Assembly: GCA_902464035.1 (NCBI GenBank)
Contig: CABQHT010000075.1
Location: 1 to 7,932 of the forward strand
Direction: 5' to 3'
Length of the DNA stretch: 7,932 bases
Origin: an uncultured Collinsella sp.
GTDB taxonomy: Bacteria; Actinomycetota; Coriobacteriia; Coriobacteriales; Coriobacteriaceae
Shown here: positions 1-6,583 of the stretch, one piece after another
Layout of the letters: each line of letters starts with the position of its first letter
Position numbering within the stretch: the first letter of the stretch is position 1
Made by a program: the position numbers and the translations under genes
The notes under the pieces: model-generated
Database searches by the model: none
Seen by the model: the letters and a program-made list of their open reading frames with translations, nothing else
Told to the model about the DNA's origin: nothing

Positions 1-1148
1 GTGGAGAAGCAGAGCACGGAGCTCGTCTTGTCCAGGCCGATGAGCTCCTTGAGCTCAGCGTACTCGGGATCGAGCATGAGGGTCTCGACCAGGCCGGTGG
101 TCACCGCGCCGGACTCGCCGGAGATGACGCGCGGGTCGCCCTTCTCGGGAGCGCCCAGGGTGCGCATGCCGCGAGCGGTGACCCAGTCGGGGCAGGACAC
201 GAAGGCGGTGGTGTGGTTGCGCAGGATATCCCAGCCCAGGATGTTGGGCTCGCCGCAGCACAGGCCGGCCATGATGGAGGGCATGTCGCCGTCCACGATG
301 CGCGGGTCGCCGTCGCCGGCGGCAGCGCCCTTGTACAGGCAGGCGGCCGGGGCGCACTCGACCACAACGAAGGTGGGCGGGTTATCGGGATACAGGTTGG
401 TGAAGTAGCCCACCACGGCGCCGGCGAGCGAGCCTACGCCAGCCTGGACAAACACGTGCGTCGGGCGGTTGATGGCCATCTCGCGCAGCTGCTCGGCAGC
501 CTCGGAAGCCATGGTGCCGTAACCCTCCATGATCCAGGACGGGATCTTCTCGTAGCCCTCCCAGGCGGTGTCCTGAACGATGACGCCGCGCTCGCAGGCG
601 TCGGCCTCGGCAGCGGCCATGCGCACGCACTCGTCGTAGTTGACCTCTTCGATGGTCACCGTGGCGCCCTCGGCGGCGATGTTATCAAAGCGGGGCTTGG
701 TGGAACCCTTGGGCATGTGCACGACAGCCTTCTGGCCCAGCTTGTTGGCAGCCCATGCCACGCCGCGGCCATGGTTGCCGTCGGTGGCGGTAAAGAAGGT
801 GGCCTGGCCAAAGTCCTTGGCAAGCTGATCGGAGGTCAGGTAATCGAAGGTGCACTCGGCAACGTCCTTGCCGGTCTCGTCGGCAATGTAGTTGGCCATG
901 GCAAACGAGCCGCCCAGAACCTTAAAGGCGTTGAGGCCAAAGCGATAGCTCTCGTCCTTAACGCACAAGTTGGACAGGCCCAGGCGCGCGGCCTGGCCAT
1001 CCAGACGGGCAAGCGGAGTGACGGTGTACTGGGGGAACGACTGGTGAAAGGCGCGGGCCTTCTTCACGTGGTCGAGGCTCATGATTCCCAAGTGCTTGTC
1101 ATCGCTCTTGGGCATCGTGTTGCCCGCCCACTGGATCTTATCGGCCAT
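1..1148 (-). CDS. dpaL: 2,3-diaminopropionate ammonia-lyase, C-terminus cut by window edge
   Basis: This PLP-dependent cytoplasmic enzyme (fold type II, E. coli YgeX/DpaL family) splits 2,3-diaminopropionate into pyruvate and two ammonia, allowing use of this amino acid as carbon and nitrogen source. The minus strand encodes 382 complete codons. Motifs closely match the E. coli enzyme as I recall it: KDESYRFGLNAFKVLGG around the PLP lysine (Lys76), TATDGNHGRGVAWAA with Asp123, MPKGS, QDTAWEGY with Asp193, the glycine-rich QAGVGSLAGAVVGY, CCGEPN and ISGESGAV. Asp123 and probably Asp193 correspond to the two catalytic aspartates of the E. coli enzyme. The family is about 400 residues long; the reading frame is still open at base 1 in SSVLCFST, just where STEGDT is expected, so fewer than about 25 residues are missing. 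The start at 1148 is chosen because GGAG (1160-1157) lies 8 bases upstream. It is divergent from a YheO-type regulator, which probably controls it. Confidence 0.95.
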   Translation of the reverse strand, partial: MADKIQWAGNTMPKSDDKHLGIMSLDHVKKARAFHQSFPQYTVTPLARLDGQAARLGLSNLCVKDESYRFGLNAFKVLGGSFAMANYIADETGKDVAECTFDYLTSDQLAKDFGQATFFTATDGNHGRGVAWAANKLGQKAVVHMPKGSTKPRFDNIAAEGATVTIEEVNYDECVRMAAAEADACERGVIVQDTAWEGYEKIPSWIMEGYGTMASEAAEQLREMAINRPTHVFVQAGVGSLAGAVVGYFTNLYPDNPPTFVVVECAPAACLYKGAAAGDGDPRIVDGDMPSIMAGLCCGEPNILGWDILRNHTTAFVSCPDWVTARGMRTLGAPEKGDPRVISGESGAVTTGLVETLMLDPEYAELKELIGLDKTSSVLCFS

Positions 1149-1240
1149 ACGGTGAACTCCTTAAGTTCTCTCTTGCCGGCCCCCGCATACGCGTTTCAGC
1201 CCATTCCCATTCATGCGACTGAACTTTTATGTGGATGCCA

Positions 1241-1255
1241 AACAAAAAGTTTGTT
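1241..1255. promoter_or_regulatory. Palindrome AACAAA-AAG-TTTGTT, candidate operator (dpaL-proximal)
   Basis: This is a perfect 6-bp inverted repeat with a 3-bp spacer in the divergent gap between dpaL and the YheO-like regulator, 93 bases upstream of the dpaL start. A copy with identical arms lies 51 bp away (centre to centre). Two matching palindromes in a divergent promoter region suggest binding sites for a dimeric regulator, most simply the adjacent one. Binding is inferred, not shown. I see no convincing -35/-10 pair for either gene in the gap. Confidence 0.6.
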
Positions 1256-1291
1256 AGCACTGTTCTATCACACTTTTTGATTGGCAAACCT

Positions 1292-1306
1292 AACAAATTG
1301 TTTGTT
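1292..1306. promoter_or_regulatory. Palindrome AACAAA-TTG-TTTGTT, candidate operator (regulator-proximal)
   Basis: This is the second copy of the palindrome with the same arms and a different 3-bp spacer, 120 bases upstream of the regulator's start. The 51-bp distance from the first copy is close to five helical turns, which would place both sites on roughly the same DNA face and permit cooperative binding or looping. A longer overlapping dyad, GGCAA (1283-1287) with TTGCC (1305-1309), partly shares this site. Confidence 0.6.
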
Positions 1307-1425
1307 GCCGTAATCGGTACCTTTTCGCCGCCGAACGGTCACATAACACAGCGACGCTTTCGTTATTTGCGAACAAGTGGGGTTTATGGCACAGTGAGCC
1401 CAAACTAATTTTTAGGAAGGCATCC

Positions 1426-2079
1426 ATGACCCCCGCACAGATTGAGTTCTACAAGCGCCTTGCACACGGCATGGCGCTCCAATTTGGCCCCAACTGCGAA
1501 ATCGTCGTCCACGATCTGGAGACCGATGACGTGGACCACTCCATCGTAGTGATCGAAAACGGCCACGTCAGCGGGCGCAAACTGGGTGACGGCCCCAGCC
1601 ATATTGTGCTTGAGTCCATGCACGGGGGCACCACCGACGTACGCGACCGCGAGCCGTACCTCACCAAAACCACCGACGGCAAGCTGCTCAAGTCCTCGAC
1701 CATCTTTATCCGCAACGACGAGGGCAAGCCCGTCGGCATTTTGGGCATTAACTTTGACATCACGCTTATGAAAGCTTTTGAGCGCTCGCTCGACGCTTTC
1801 ACCGGCACCGGCGGCACGGGCTACACCGAGCCCGAGCCCATTACCAAAAACATCGGCGACCTGCTCGAGGACCTACTGCGCGAGTGCGAGCAATACGTGG
1901 GCAAGCCCGCGGCGCTCATGACCAAAGACGAGCGCATTCGCGCCATTGGCTACCTCGACCGTCGCGGCGCCTTCCTCATTTCCAAGTCGAGCGAACGCGC
2001 CTGCGAGTTCTTTGGCATCTCCAAGTACAGCTTCTATAGCTACCTCAACGAGGCCAAGGCGGCAGCAGGCGACAAGTAG
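1426..2079 (+). CDS. YheO/DauR-family transcriptional regulator (PAS-like plus HTH)
   Basis: This 217-residue protein has the two-part layout of the YheO/DauR family. Residues about 5-115 form a PAS-like sensor (opening AQIEFYKRLAHGMALQFGPN, then EIVVHDLE, and GKPVGILGINFDIT near its end). Residues about 150-212 hold a C-terminal DNA-binding domain, with an HTH-like end in RGAFLISKSSERACEFFGIS followed by KYSFYSYLNEAK. Known family members include DauR of Pseudomonas, which regulates D-arginine catabolism, and E. coli YheO; they usually have 210-240 residues, so this one is full length. The start at 1426 follows AGGAAGG (1414-1420) by 5 bases. It is divergent from dpaL, and the shared gap carries twin palindromes, so it probably senses diaminopropionate or a related amino acid and controls dpaL and itself. 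The ligand, and whether it activates or represses, cannot be read from the sequence. Confidence 0.88.
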   Translation: MTPAQIEFYKRLAHGMALQFGPNCEIVVHDLETDDVDHSIVVIENGHVSGRKLGDGPSHIVLESMHGGTTDVRDREPYLTKTTDGKLLKSSTIFIRNDEGKPVGILGINFDITLMKAFERSLDAFTGTGGTGYTEPEPITKNIGDLLEDLLRECEQYVGKPAALMTKDERIRAIGYLDRRGAFLISKSSERACEFFGISKYSFYSYLNEAKAAAGDK

Positions 2080-2162
2080 GCACTCACCTGGATTGCCCCT
2101 CCCCTTTTGGGCGCGAGTTCTGGAAAGCATGAATCCAAGACCGAGCCGCTTGGGAAGTTCCA

Positions 2163-2168
2163 TATAAT
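2163..2168 (+). promoter_or_regulatory. Possible -10 box TATAAT
   Basis: A perfect TATAAT stands 35 bases before the preferred start of the membrane-protein gene at 2203 and 20 bases before an AAAGGG ribosome-binding-like stretch (2188-2193), so spacing fits a promoter with a short leader. No good -35 hexamer is seen 16-18 bases upstream, so this could be a chance match. Confidence 0.35.
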
Positions 2169-2202
2169 CGATGTCATTAGTATTTCGAAAGGGTGGAACA
2201 GA

Positions 2203-3189
2203 ATGGCGTTGAGCAAGGCATCGTGCACCGGTCGCGGATTGATTCCGGCAATTGGTGGACATGTGCACCACATGTTCGATGGAGACGAAGACGATCTGTT
2301 TTCGCTGAGCCTTGACGACGTGATGGATGATCGCCCGTGGACCGCCGACGAACTCATGGGCGGCGGGGCTCGCCCGTCAAGCCCCAATCCCGCACTTGCG
2401 CCTAAGCCCGCACCTGCGCCGACTCCTGCGCAGTCGCTTGTTTCGACGCCCGAGGTTAAGGCCGCACCCACTTCGGCGCCCACGCCCACTCCCCGCCCCG
2501 CAAGCGACCCGTCCGAGACGGCGGCATTTCTCGCTGCAGCGACGCAGGGCAAATCGGCCGACAGCACCGTTATGTACAGCGCCCAGCAGTTGCCTGTTCC
2601 TGCGGCACGCAAGCCTCCGGTCACAAGGCTCGATGAGCCCGTTGCCCATCAGGTTGCCTACGATTCCTGGGCTGCAGCCGATCTGGATGAGACCTCTACC
2701 GGCATGCCGAAGCTCGACGTTCCAGTTAACCCGCTTTTTGCCGCCAACACGAGCGCCGCGGGCTATGAGGGCGGTGCGGCATATTCCGATTATTCCGATG
2801 GCTATGCTGACGCCGGTCGCATCGAGACTGAGGATTATGGCACCACATCGAGCGATTATCTCAACGATCCGTACGCTGCCACGCCTGCACCGGAATATGA
2901 CCCGGAGGCCGCGTCCGCGCCGGCGTATACCAAAAGCACGGGCGAAGAGCGCTTCGCCGATTATTACGCTGCGGAAAAGGCGCTGCGTTTCTCGGAATTT
3001 CCGCAGGCAGTTAAGGTTGCCTTTATCGCCATTATCATTGCCCTGCTCGGTGTCATTGCGTTTGAGGGATTCCAACTGTTCCGCGGCCCCACCGCATCCG
3101 AATCGGCAACGCAGGAAAAAGAGGACGACAACCAGTACCTGGACATCAACACCCTCAAGGGCGACCCCAACGACGGGGACGACGAGTAG
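2203..3189 (+). CDS. Hypothetical single-span membrane protein with Pro/Ala-rich and Tyr/Asp-rich region
   Basis: I do not recognise this 328-residue protein. It begins with a short segment and an acidic stretch (FDGDEDDLFSLSLDDVMDD, from about residue 25). A long low-complexity Pro/Ala/Thr region follows (about 55-110), then a Tyr/Asp/Ala-rich segment (about 190-250). One strong hydrophobic span lies at residues about 270-293 (VKVAFIAIIIALLGVIAFEG), and a very acidic tail of about 35 residues ends the protein. No N-terminal signal peptide is visible, so the bulk is probably cytoplasmic with the acidic tail outside; this topology is inference. The start at 2203 is chosen for the TATAAT and AAAGGG spacing upstream. 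An in-frame ATG at 2272, giving MFDGDEDD, is a credible alternative. A frame open back to 2107 has no ribosome-binding site. A terminator hairpin 33 bases after the stop suggests a single-gene transcript. It could be a scaffold or cell-envelope factor, but nothing proves a role. Confidence 0.75.
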   Translation: MALSKASCTGRGLIPAIGGHVHHMFDGDEDDLFSLSLDDVMDDRPWTADELMGGGARPSSPNPALAPKPAPAPTPAQSLVSTPEVKAAPTSAPTPTPRPASDPSETAAFLAAATQGKSADSTVMYSAQQLPVPAARKPPVTRLDEPVAHQVAYDSWAAADLDETSTGMPKLDVPVNPLFAANTSAAGYEGGAAYSDYSDGYADAGRIETEDYGTTSSDYLNDPYAATPAPEYDPEAASAPAYTKSTGEERFADYYAAEKALRFSEFPQAVKVAFIAIIIALLGVIAFEGFQLFRGPTASESATQEKEDDNQYLDINTLKGDPNDGDDE

Positions 3190-3222
3190 CGAGGGCTGAA
3201 GGCGGCCGCAGGATCCCGCATC

Positions 3223-3250
3223 CAGCACCGGCTTCTAAGTGCTGTTTTGT
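3223..3250 (+). terminator. Rho-independent terminator after the membrane-protein gene
   Basis: A perfect 6-bp stem, CAGCAC (3223-3228) with GTGCTG (3239-3244), encloses a 10-base loop and is followed at once by TTTTGT. It begins 33 bases after the stop codon at 3187-3189, the usual place for an intrinsic terminator. The loop is somewhat long and the T-run short. Confidence 0.6.
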
Positions 3251-3254
3251 CATC

Positions 3255-3353
3255 CAGCTACACTTTTCCGAAGTTTTAAGGTGCCTATTTCGACACTTTT
3301 CCGTACTTTTACACGGCTGATTTCGACACTTTTTCTGATTTAAGCCTAGCGAC
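3255..3353. repeat. Degenerate 33-bp tandem repeat, three units
   Basis: Three consecutive 33-base units begin at 3255, 3288 and 3321. Units 2 and 3 share TTTCGACACTTTT exactly (3288-3300 and 3321-3333). Units 1 and 2 share CACTTTTCCG (3261-3270 and 3294-3303) and ACTTTTA-like sequence further on, with about 21 of 33 positions identical by eye. Unit 3 diverges after about 18 bases. The period is constant and no reading frame spans the array. Function is unknown; it could be a decaying intergenic repeat family or a protein-binding array. Confidence 0.6.
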
Positions 3354-3358
3354 AGCCG

Positions 3359-3408
3359 GCGAAATCAAGCGCCGCCCGCGCGTCATTTCGCAAGCGGTGC
3401 CTGATTTC
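3359..3408. other. Overlapping inverted repeats in the intergenic gap
   Basis: GCGAAAT (3359-3365) pairs perfectly with ATTTCGC (3385-3391). The overlapping GAAATCA (3361-3367) pairs perfectly with TGATTTC (3402-3408). The two pairings exclude each other, and CAAGCG also occurs twice (3366-3371, 3391-3396). This may be a structured RNA leader or a repeat remnant; no known RNA family is recognised. Apart from this, the repeats and the hairpins nearby, the 366-base gap 3190-3555 holds no gene I can support. Confidence 0.35.
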
Positions 3409-3435
3409 TGTCCGTACACGTTGATAGACTCCATC

Positions 3436-3461
3436 GTGCCCGCAAGGAGCGGGCGTGTTTT
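3436..3461 (+). terminator. Terminator-like GC hairpin upstream of the 140-residue gene
   Basis: GCCCGC (3438-3443), loop AAGGA, GCGGGC (3449-3454) forms a strong stem, extendable by two G-T wobbles and a C-G pair. GTG then TTTT follow. It sits about 95 bases before the next gene's start rather than after a gene, so it could end read-through from the left or act as an attenuator in that gene's leader. CTCC (3429-3432) could pair with GGAG (3446-3449) as an alternative fold. Confidence 0.5.
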
Positions 3462-3481
3462 ATCCAGAGTCGGGGTAGAGA

Positions 3482-3536
3482 GTTGGCTCCACGATTCCGA
3501 CGCCAACCGGCCAAGAGGCACGGTGGCCCTGCCAAC
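3482..3536 (+). other. Possible structured 5' leader with alternative stems
   Basis: GTTGGC (3482-3487) can pair with GCCAAC at 3502-3507 or with a second identical GCCAAC at 3531-3536. GGCCA (3509-3513) can pair with TGGCC (3524-3528) between them. Mutually exclusive stems just downstream of a terminator-like hairpin and 20 bases before the start codon resemble a regulatory leader. Short complementary words are common in GC-rich DNA, so this is only suggestive. Confidence 0.3.
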
Positions 3537-3555
3537 ATCGATGAAAGGAGTCCGT

Positions 3556-3978
3556 ATGGACAATTTCTCTGTGCGCAGCGAGCGTAACTTCCACAACCTG
3601 ATCGTCAAACCAAATCACATGCATCTTCTGGATAAGCCAAATGGCTACGCCTCGGCCATGATCAAGAGCAGCCTCTCCCACCAGATGCGCTTTACGGTGC
3701 AGGTGCTCGAGGAAGAACTCTGCGCCGCCGGCAGCCCGCACGTGCTGCAGATCAAGCTGCTTGGAGACGACTCTCGCGAGCCGTCTAGCTGTAAGCTCTT
3801 TGCTGACGGCGTATGCGTTGCGGACGGATCCGGCGCCTTTGCCCGCGAGTGCTTCTGCGAGGGAGCCGAGGTATTCCTGGACCTGTGCCGCAATGCCGTC
3901 GACGCGGCCGAACTGCGCCAGTGGAGCCAGAAGGAGTACGAGCTGCTGAGCGCGGCGCGCGGAATAGCGGGGACGTAG
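3556..3978 (+). CDS. Hypothetical 140-residue protein
   Basis: I do not recognise this small soluble-looking protein. The start at 3556 follows AAAGGAG (3544-3550) by 5 bases, an excellent ribosome-binding site that rules out the longer open frame beginning at a GTG at 3397. An ATG at 3541 overlaps this site and is less likely. The protein starts MDNFSVRSERNFHNLIVKPN, has six cysteines (including an ECFCEG pair) and ends in a helical stretch (LRQWSQKEYELLSAARG). It has no signal peptide or membrane span, and the cysteines are not spaced as an obvious zinc site. It stands alone on its transcript: a terminator-like hairpin lies upstream and a convergent gene follows 64 bases after its stop. Codon use matches the GC-rich left part. 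No function is proposed. Confidence 0.72.
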   Translation: MDNFSVRSERNFHNLIVKPNHMHLLDKPNGYASAMIKSSLSHQMRFTVQVLEEELCAAGSPHVLQIKLLGDDSREPSSCKLFADGVCVADGSGAFARECFCEGAEVFLDLCRNAVDAAELRQWSQKEYELLSAARGIAGT

Positions 3979-4042
3979 ACGAATATATCTATATTAAACC
4001 CAGGTACACAAACCCAAATGTGACCGTCTGCAGCTCGACTTG

Positions 4043-4684
4043 CTACCAGATGGTGCAATCAGGTGTCACGTCAGTATAATCAGGGCCCGGTCGGTCGTTG
4101 GTGGGCGTAATATCATCGCCCACCCAAGGCCCTTCCAAGACCTCCTGCCCCCGGTAATCCAAACGGTTGGTGTCTCCCAGGATCGCTGGGGTCACGTCCT
4201 CCAGAATGTCTTTCCCTTCAACCGTGCAGAGATATTGGCCGCCCATGCGGTCGATGTACTCCTTGCGTGTCTCGTTGACCACATAACGATAGAATACAGG
4301 CTCCTCGTCGAATGGCCCCTGATAGGGATGCATGAAATCGGCACCGGGGCCATCGTCTGTCGAGCAATACCTTTCCGCGCCCATAAAGCACGAGAACAAG
4401 CCGCCGACGTCGGTTCCATTGTCTTCGATGTAATCGCACGGGTTCTCGGGGATAAGTTCCGCCATGCGTCGAAAGCCCTCACCCTCGAGCGCCTCAAGGT
4501 TGGTATAGTCGCTCACGTAGGCGACGAGATCACCATGCCAGCGACCGGCGAGCAGAGTGAGGGCGACATCAGTGCGGTCGTTGGGGAAGCGACAGTTTTC
4601 CATAATCCCAACGGAAATCGCGAATGGCGCATTGCCCAGATACTCCATTTTCGTAACGTTAACCCATCCGTAATGAGCGCCCAT
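4043..4684 (-). CDS. Hypothetical acidic 213-residue protein
   Basis: I do not recognise this protein. The start at 4684 is supported by GGGGAG (4698-4693) 8 bases upstream, and the frame shows coding-like codon choice and a balanced composition. A long open frame on the other strand over the same bases lacks these and is taken as its shadow. The protein is acidic, rich in Asp, Glu, Tyr and Pro, with six cysteines, and lacks a signal peptide or membrane span. Segments such as LLAGRWHGDLVAYVSDYTN and FYRYVVNETRKEYIDRMGG look like a folded cytoplasmic domain, and the last 45 residues are Asp/Pro-rich and probably extended. A weak promoter may lie upstream on the minus strand (TTGCGC at 4748-4743, 17-base spacer, GACAAT at 4725-4720). 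It converges with the 140-residue gene; no clear terminator is seen between them. Confidence 0.72.
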   Translation of the reverse strand: MGAHYGWVNVTKMEYLGNAPFAISVGIMENCRFPNDRTDVALTLLAGRWHGDLVAYVSDYTNLEALEGEGFRRMAELIPENPCDYIEDNGTDVGGLFSCFMGAERYCSTDDGPGADFMHPYQGPFDEEPVFYRYVVNETRKEYIDRMGGQYLCTVEGKDILEDVTPAILGDTNRLDYRGQEVLEGPWVGDDITPTNDRPGPDYTDVTPDCTIW

Positions 4685-4978
4685 GGCGCGCTCTCCCCTG
4701 TCAACTGGTCTTTACTCGAATTGTCGCATTGCACCAGACGTGGCGCAACAATCTCACTAGTCTTCAATCTATAAGGACCGCCTCACGCGGCTTGTACTTG
4801 ATATGAAAAACTAAAAGCTGGAGGTATGCTAGCCCATATATATCCGCACGCATAGCAAGCCACTTTTGCCGTGATTTACATGTCCCGATAACGCCTCATA
4901 CCAAGCAAAAAAGAGAAGCACGGATGGCTTAACATAGCAAAATGGATTGGATAGCGACAACAATACGGGGAGAACTTG
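4685..4978. other. Divergent, AT-richer intergenic region before the kinase gene
   Basis: This gap separates the minus-strand 213-residue gene from the plus-strand kinase and should hold the promoters of both. Base composition becomes visibly AT-richer from about 4775. No strong -35/-10 pair for the kinase is evident. A small dyad, CCGC-ctcac-GCGG (about 4778-4790), is present. A GGAGGT directly abutting an ATG (about 4822-4830) would give a nine-codon peptide, but the spacing is too short for translation. No tRNA or attachment site is recognised. Confidence 0.4.
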
Positions 4979-6493
4979 ATGCCGTCGCTCAGTGAACGAT
5001 CAGTCGAATCTATCGCAAAAATATTCATAGGTGACGAACAAGAATTGTTCTGTTACTTGACAGGACCGCAAATAGTAACGTTTTTTAATGACAATTTCGG
5101 CTTCCGGGACATTTATCAAAGCGGCAACGCCCCCACTAGATGGCGATACGCCGCCGAAAAGATAGCCAGCGTTGCATCGAGCGGCAGGATTGACCGTTTT
5201 TTCTCAATCGTTCTTGGATTCAGGTACATGGTCAGTGCATTTAATTGCGATGAAATAGAAGCCCGGGAAAAGGCAGACAAAGCAAGGAAGCAGTTCAACC
5301 GCGTACTAATCTCCGATGAGCTTGAGGTAGTTGGAACAGATGGCGAGATGAAGCTCATCGCGGTCGATTCAGATCTAATCCCGATCGGGAAAGGCGGCTT
5401 TGCCGAAGCGTTCAAACAAAAGTCAACAGGCAAAGTCCTGAAGAAGCTCATGCCCGAAGTGGCCCTTGACGCAAGAAGCCGCCATCGTTTCAAGCGTGAA
5501 TTCGAGATAATGAGGGACCTAGCAGAGGTGCCGGGGGTTCTTCGTGTTTATGATTTCAACGAAAGCAATTGCTCCTACACAATGGAGGCCGGCGAGACCA
5601 CGCTGCTGGAGTTCATGAGCAACCCTCTATCCGAAGAAATCAAGATGACCATAATTGAGCAGATAGTCAGTGCTATGGCCGACATCCACTCGCGCGGATA
5701 CATTCACCGTGACTTAAGCCCCACAAACATTTTTCTGCTGGGTGGGCAGCTAAAGATTGCCGATTTCGGACTCGGAAAAAACTTGAACACAATTTCCTCT
5801 TACCAGACCACGAACACAAACAATTACGGGCAGTGGTTCTACTGTTCACCCGAGCAACTCGTCTATCTAAGAGACGGAGATAAGAGGAGCGATGTCTTTT
5901 CCCTGGGAAGAATAATCAACTTCGTGCTCGCGGGGCATCCGGTAAAAACAAATCATCGTCTTCGTCCGCTTGCGGAGAAAGCAACCGCAGACGATCCGTC
6001 GAAAAGATACCAAGACGCAGCAGAATTATTGAATGCTATAAGGCGAAAGCTAGCATTGCTGGCAGATGCGGACCGAGAAGCGAATCTAGCAGATAAGGCG
6101 ACGCGGGGGATCCTCGACGAAGATGTTACGGAATGGGTTCTCGATATGACTGACGAGCAGTTATGCACACGGATAGTTTCAATTCCCGCGTTCGCCAACA
6201 CGGTTGCCGAATTTGCAAGACTCGACAGTACCAACGCCGCCTTTGTTATGGATGCTATCGACCAGGGCATGATACAAGCCTGTGAGACATGGGGAGATCA
6301 CGACGCATTTGCCGACATCGCAGAGGCAGTCGTTCTGAGCAAAGCCAAATTCGATGTCAAGGAGCGCGCCTGTCAGACGCTTTCATATATCGCATGGACA
6401 GTTGGTCGATTCCACGCCCAGCACTTGATCGAGGGCATAATCGCAGCCGGAATAGACCCGATGCTGGAGGATCTTCTCCGCGCTCCTGCGTAG
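4979..6493 (+). CDS. Eukaryotic-like Ser/Thr protein kinase with extra N- and C-terminal domains
   Basis: This 504-residue soluble protein carries a complete Hanks-type kinase domain at about residues 132-358. It has a glycine loop GKGGFAEAF (137-145), ATP lysine probably Lys155 (KVLKK), helix-C glutamate Glu174, catalytic HRDLSPTN with Asp245 and Asn250, DFG at 262-264, SPEQ at 290-293 and Asp305 in SDVFSLG. All key residues are present, so it should be active. Residues 1-115 form a separate helical domain (LTGPQI, FFNDNFGF, PTRWRYAAEKI, then FNRVL near 106-110) that reminds me of N-terminal modules of abortive-infection proteins; this is weak recall. Residues about 360-504 look all-helical. 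There is no membrane span, unlike PASTA kinases such as PknB. The start at 4979 follows GGGGAG (4967-4972) by 6 bases. Codons such as ATA, AGA and TTA are commoner than in the left-hand genes, suggesting transfer. The recombinase downstream supports an accessory, possibly anti-phage, role. Confidence 0.9.
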   Translation: MPSLSERSVESIAKIFIGDEQELFCYLTGPQIVTFFNDNFGFRDIYQSGNAPTRWRYAAEKIASVASSGRIDRFFSIVLGFRYMVSAFNCDEIEAREKADKARKQFNRVLISDELEVVGTDGEMKLIAVDSDLIPIGKGGFAEAFKQKSTGKVLKKLMPEVALDARSRHRFKREFEIMRDLAEVPGVLRVYDFNESNCSYTMEAGETTLLEFMSNPLSEEIKMTIIEQIVSAMADIHSRGYIHRDLSPTNIFLLGGQLKIADFGLGKNLNTISSYQTTNTNNYGQWFYCSPEQLVYLRDGDKRSDVFSLGRIINFVLAGHPVKTNHRLRPLAEKATADDPSKRYQDAAELLNAIRRKLALLADADREANLADKATRGILDEDVTEWVLDMTDEQLCTRIVSIPAFANTVAEFARLDSTNAAFVMDAIDQGMIQACETWGDHDAFADIAEAVVLSKAKFDVKERACQTLSYIAWTVGRFHAQHLIEGIIAAGIDPMLEDLLRAPA

Positions 6494-6558
6494 ACTTATC
6501 AAGCGCTCTGCCAACAAAGATGCATCCACCAAAACGACATGGGGTGTGCTCGCCTTGT

Positions 6559-6583
6559 ACCGACCCCGTCCAACCCCGTCGGT
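6559..6583. repeat. Inverted repeat ACCGAC/GTCGGT with internal CCCCGTC direct repeat
   Basis: ACCGAC (6559-6564) pairs with GTCGGT (6578-6583) around a 13-base loop. The same stretch contains CCCCGTC twice in direct orientation. No T-run follows on either strand, so it is not an intrinsic terminator. It could be a recombinase binding or secondary structure site; this is untested. Confidence 0.4.

Noticed and set aside
213..1280. Long plus-strand open frame of 355 codons
   Set aside because: It is antisense to dpaL, whose minus-strand frame carries all family motifs; the plus frame has no ribosome-binding site and is a GC-rich shadow.
2327..3199. Arg/Pro-rich open frame of 290 codons on the plus strand, and a long minus-strand frame over the same bases
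   Set aside because: The biased composition (Arg, Pro, Leu) is a frame shadow of the Pro/Ala-rich membrane protein; no ribosome-binding site is seen.
3397..3555. N-terminal extension of the 140-residue protein from a GTG start
   Set aside because: It would run through a terminator-like hairpin, lacks a ribosome-binding site, and a strong one exists for the ATG at 3556.
3982..3995. AT-rich dyad AATATA-TC-TATATT between convergent genes
   Set aside because: Only six AT pairs, too weak for a terminator stem; probably chance in an AT-rich spot.
4040..4774. Plus-strand open frame of 244 codons
   Set aside because: It overlaps the minus-strand 213-residue gene, which has a good ribosome-binding site and better coding composition.
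4822..4857. Nine-codon leader peptide after GGAGGT
   Set aside because: The Shine-Dalgarno-like bases directly abut the ATG, leaving no spacer, and the peptide has no regulatory codon run.
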